Positions 7,352 through 8,153 of a DNA stretch of 8,153 nucleotides are shown one piece after another. Within the stretch, counting starts at the first letter, position 1. Each line of letters opens with the position of its first letter. The stretch comes from an uncultured Alphaproteobacteria bacterium. GTDB taxonomy: Bacteria; Pseudomonadota; Alphaproteobacteria; RF32; CAG-239. Position numbers and translations under genes: made by a program. Under the pieces are notes generated by a model. The model did no database searches and had not been told where the DNA came from. It saw nothing but the letters and a program-made list of their open reading frames with translations. The stretch lies in assembly GCA_900540425.1 (NCBI GenBank), contig UQFU01000073.1:1-8153 (forward strand), written 5' to 3'.

Positions 7352-7947
7352 ACAAAAACATCTTTGCCGTCCTTGCCTTGAGCGTACTCATCAACAACGC
7401 TCCGGCCTCTGCCGCAGAAACGCAAAAACTTCCCGCCCCGCTCATCAGCGGCGGCAAACCGCTGATGGAAACGCTCGCCGCCCGAAGAACCGAACGTGAA
7501 TTTTCCCCCCGCGAAATTGATGCGCAAACCTTAAGCGAAATCCTTTGGAGCGCCTGGGGTATCAGCCATGGCGACAAAAGAACCGTTCCCACTTCGCAGA
7601 ACAAGCAAAACCTGAAAGTTTATGTCGCCAAAGCCGACGGCACTTGGCTTTATAACGCCAAGGACAATCGCTTAGAACAGATTTCCCCACAAGACCTGCG
7701 CCCGCTGCTGGCCAAACAAGACTTTGTCAAAACCGCTCCGCTCACGCTGATTTTCGCCGGAAGCGACAGCAAAAATACGCCCATGCACGCCGGCTCCGCT
7801 TATCAGAACGTCGGATTATATTGCGCTTCTAAAGGATTGAGCAACGTCGTCCGCGGATACCTGGATCGCGAGGCGGTTGAGCAGGCTCTGAAACTTCCGC
7901 CCGAAGAAAAAGTCGTTATTACTCAAACCATCGGCTGGCCCAAATAA
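7348..7947 (+). CDS. Exported nitroreductase-family (SagB/ThcOx-like) flavoprotein
   Basis: A 199-residue protein. Its first 22 residues look like a Sec signal peptide: MNKN, a hydrophobic core (IFAVLALSVLI), then APASA ending at A22. There is no twin-arginine motif and no lipobox cysteine. The mature part shows nitroreductase-fold features: RRTEREFS (46-53, usual phosphate-binding arginines for FMN), LSEILWSAWGISH (62-74), AYQNVGLYCASKGL (151-164) and a closing IGWPK (195-199). The length is typical of small single-domain members. Nitroreductase-family enzymes are FMN-dependent oxidoreductases, some of which act on nitroaromatics, quinones or peptide rings; the substrate here cannot be assigned. 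Export to the periplasm is unusual because flavin is normally bound in the cytoplasm. AAGGA (7336-7340) lies 7 bases before the start, and the ATGA overlap couples it to fieF. It is the last gene before the terminator. Confidence 0.88.
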   Translation: MNKNIFAVLALSVLINNAPASAAETQKLPAPLISGGKPLMETLAARRTEREFSPREIDAQTLSEILWSAWGISHGDKRTVPTSQNKQNLKVYVAKADGTWLYNAKDNRLEQISPQDLRPLLAKQDFVKTAPLTLIFAGSDSKNTPMHAGSAYQNVGLYCASKGLSNVVRGYLDREAVEQALKLPPEEKVVITQTIGWPK

Positions 7948-7956
7948 GATTATTAC

Positions 7957-7983
7957 AAATCCCCGGAACCATTCCGGGGATTT
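7957..7983. terminator. Perfect 12-bp hairpin, bidirectional terminator
   Basis: AAATCCCCGGAA pairs perfectly with TTCCGGGGATTT around a three-base loop (CCA). It begins 9 bases after the nitroreductase stop and ends 9 bases before the stop of the convergent gene. The A/T base pairs at the foot supply a short U run on either strand, but there is no long T tail, so termination may be partly intrinsic. Its position between convergent genes fits a shared terminator. Confidence 0.85.
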
Positions 7984-7992
7984 GAACATCAT

Positions 7993-8153
7993 TCACCCGC
8001 GGTCAACGAGTTCGATTTTGATGTCTTTGTTGTATAAAATCAGCATTTTTCTTATCAGGCTGAAATATGTGTATTTGCCAAGTTCGGCGCGATCAATGAT
8101 TCCGGGATTTTTTCTTAGCCTGATGGCGGCCTGTTTTTGCGAAATTCCCTGTT
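7993..8153 (-). CDS. C-terminal end of a HigA-like helix-turn-helix regulator (partial)
   Basis: On the reverse strand an open frame enters from the right edge and runs 52 codons to a TGA at 7995-7993. It begins GISQKQAAIRL (from the second residue) and ends IKIELVDRG. The pattern (S/T)QxxAA..L, then a recognition-helix region, then FSL...M, and a closing beta strand (IKIEL) resembles the XRE/HTH_37 domain of HigA-type antitoxins, where the usual text is like LTQ.EAA..LGVSQP..S.L..GK...FSL..L..ML..LG..V.I. Here the turn reads LRKNPGIIDRAELGKYTYFSL, so the fit is recognisable but divergent. HigA-type genes usually follow a HigB toxin upstream; that gene would lie beyond 8153 and is not visible. 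Only about half of the gene is seen, so a non-toxin-antitoxin XRE regulator remains possible. Confidence 0.6.
   Translation of the reverse strand, partial: QGISQKQAAIRLRKNPGIIDRAELGKYTYFSLIRKMLILYNKDIKIELVDRG

Noticed and set aside
1..8153. CRISPR arrays, insertion sequences or phage genes
   Set aside because: No regularly spaced repeats, transposase motifs or terminal inverted repeats were seen; apart from the murQ insertion the window looks like ordinary chromosomal gene order.

Overview
The window looks like chromosomal DNA from an alphaproteobacterium. The first 18 codons of EF-Tu at the left edge (reverse strand) begin MAKEKFERTKPHCNIGTI, which fits that class. The other proteins (RlmB, a FieF-like exporter, GldA/GldG-type transport parts) are Gram-negative in character. 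Several of them resemble those of host-associated, often uncultured, alphaproteobacteria, but that last step is inference and the species cannot be named from this sequence.

Layout. Bases 1-306, reverse strand: the 5' end of tuf, preceded by tRNA-Gly(TCC) and tRNA-Tyr(GTA). This is a conserved tRNA-tuf transcription unit. It reads leftwards from an AT-rich divergent promoter region (about 366-407), which also faces murQ. Bases 461-2154, forward strand: murQ (MurNAc-6-phosphate etherase) and rlmB (23S rRNA ribose methyltransferase), only 9 bases apart. murQ is not intact: it carries an extra 41 bases whose removal restores both the reading frame and the family spacing. Bases 2234-7947, forward strand: four tightly packed genes with overlaps of 4, 23 and 4 bases. 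They encode a GldA-like ABC ATPase, a 1155-residue membrane protein, a FieF-like divalent-metal exporter, and a nitroreductase-family protein with a Sec signal peptide. A perfect 12-bp hairpin (7957-7983) ends this operon. It also ends a convergent reverse-strand gene, of which only the last 52 codons are in the window; those resemble a HigA-type helix-turn-helix antitoxin.

How the genes may work together. The ATPase and the 1155-residue protein should form one transporter. The large protein fuses, in order, an ABC-2 permease (GldF-like), a GldG-type extracytoplasmic domain (ABC_transp_aux) and a DUF4340-like extracytoplasmic domain. These three parts are usually separate proteins. This one-polypeptide GldF-GldG-DUF4340 arrangement, translationally coupled to a metal exporter and an exported flavoenzyme-like protein, is the most interesting feature of the window. 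Its substrate is unknown. The overlaps argue for co-expression, perhaps in envelope maintenance or metal/redox stress, but no direct functional link can be read from the sequence.
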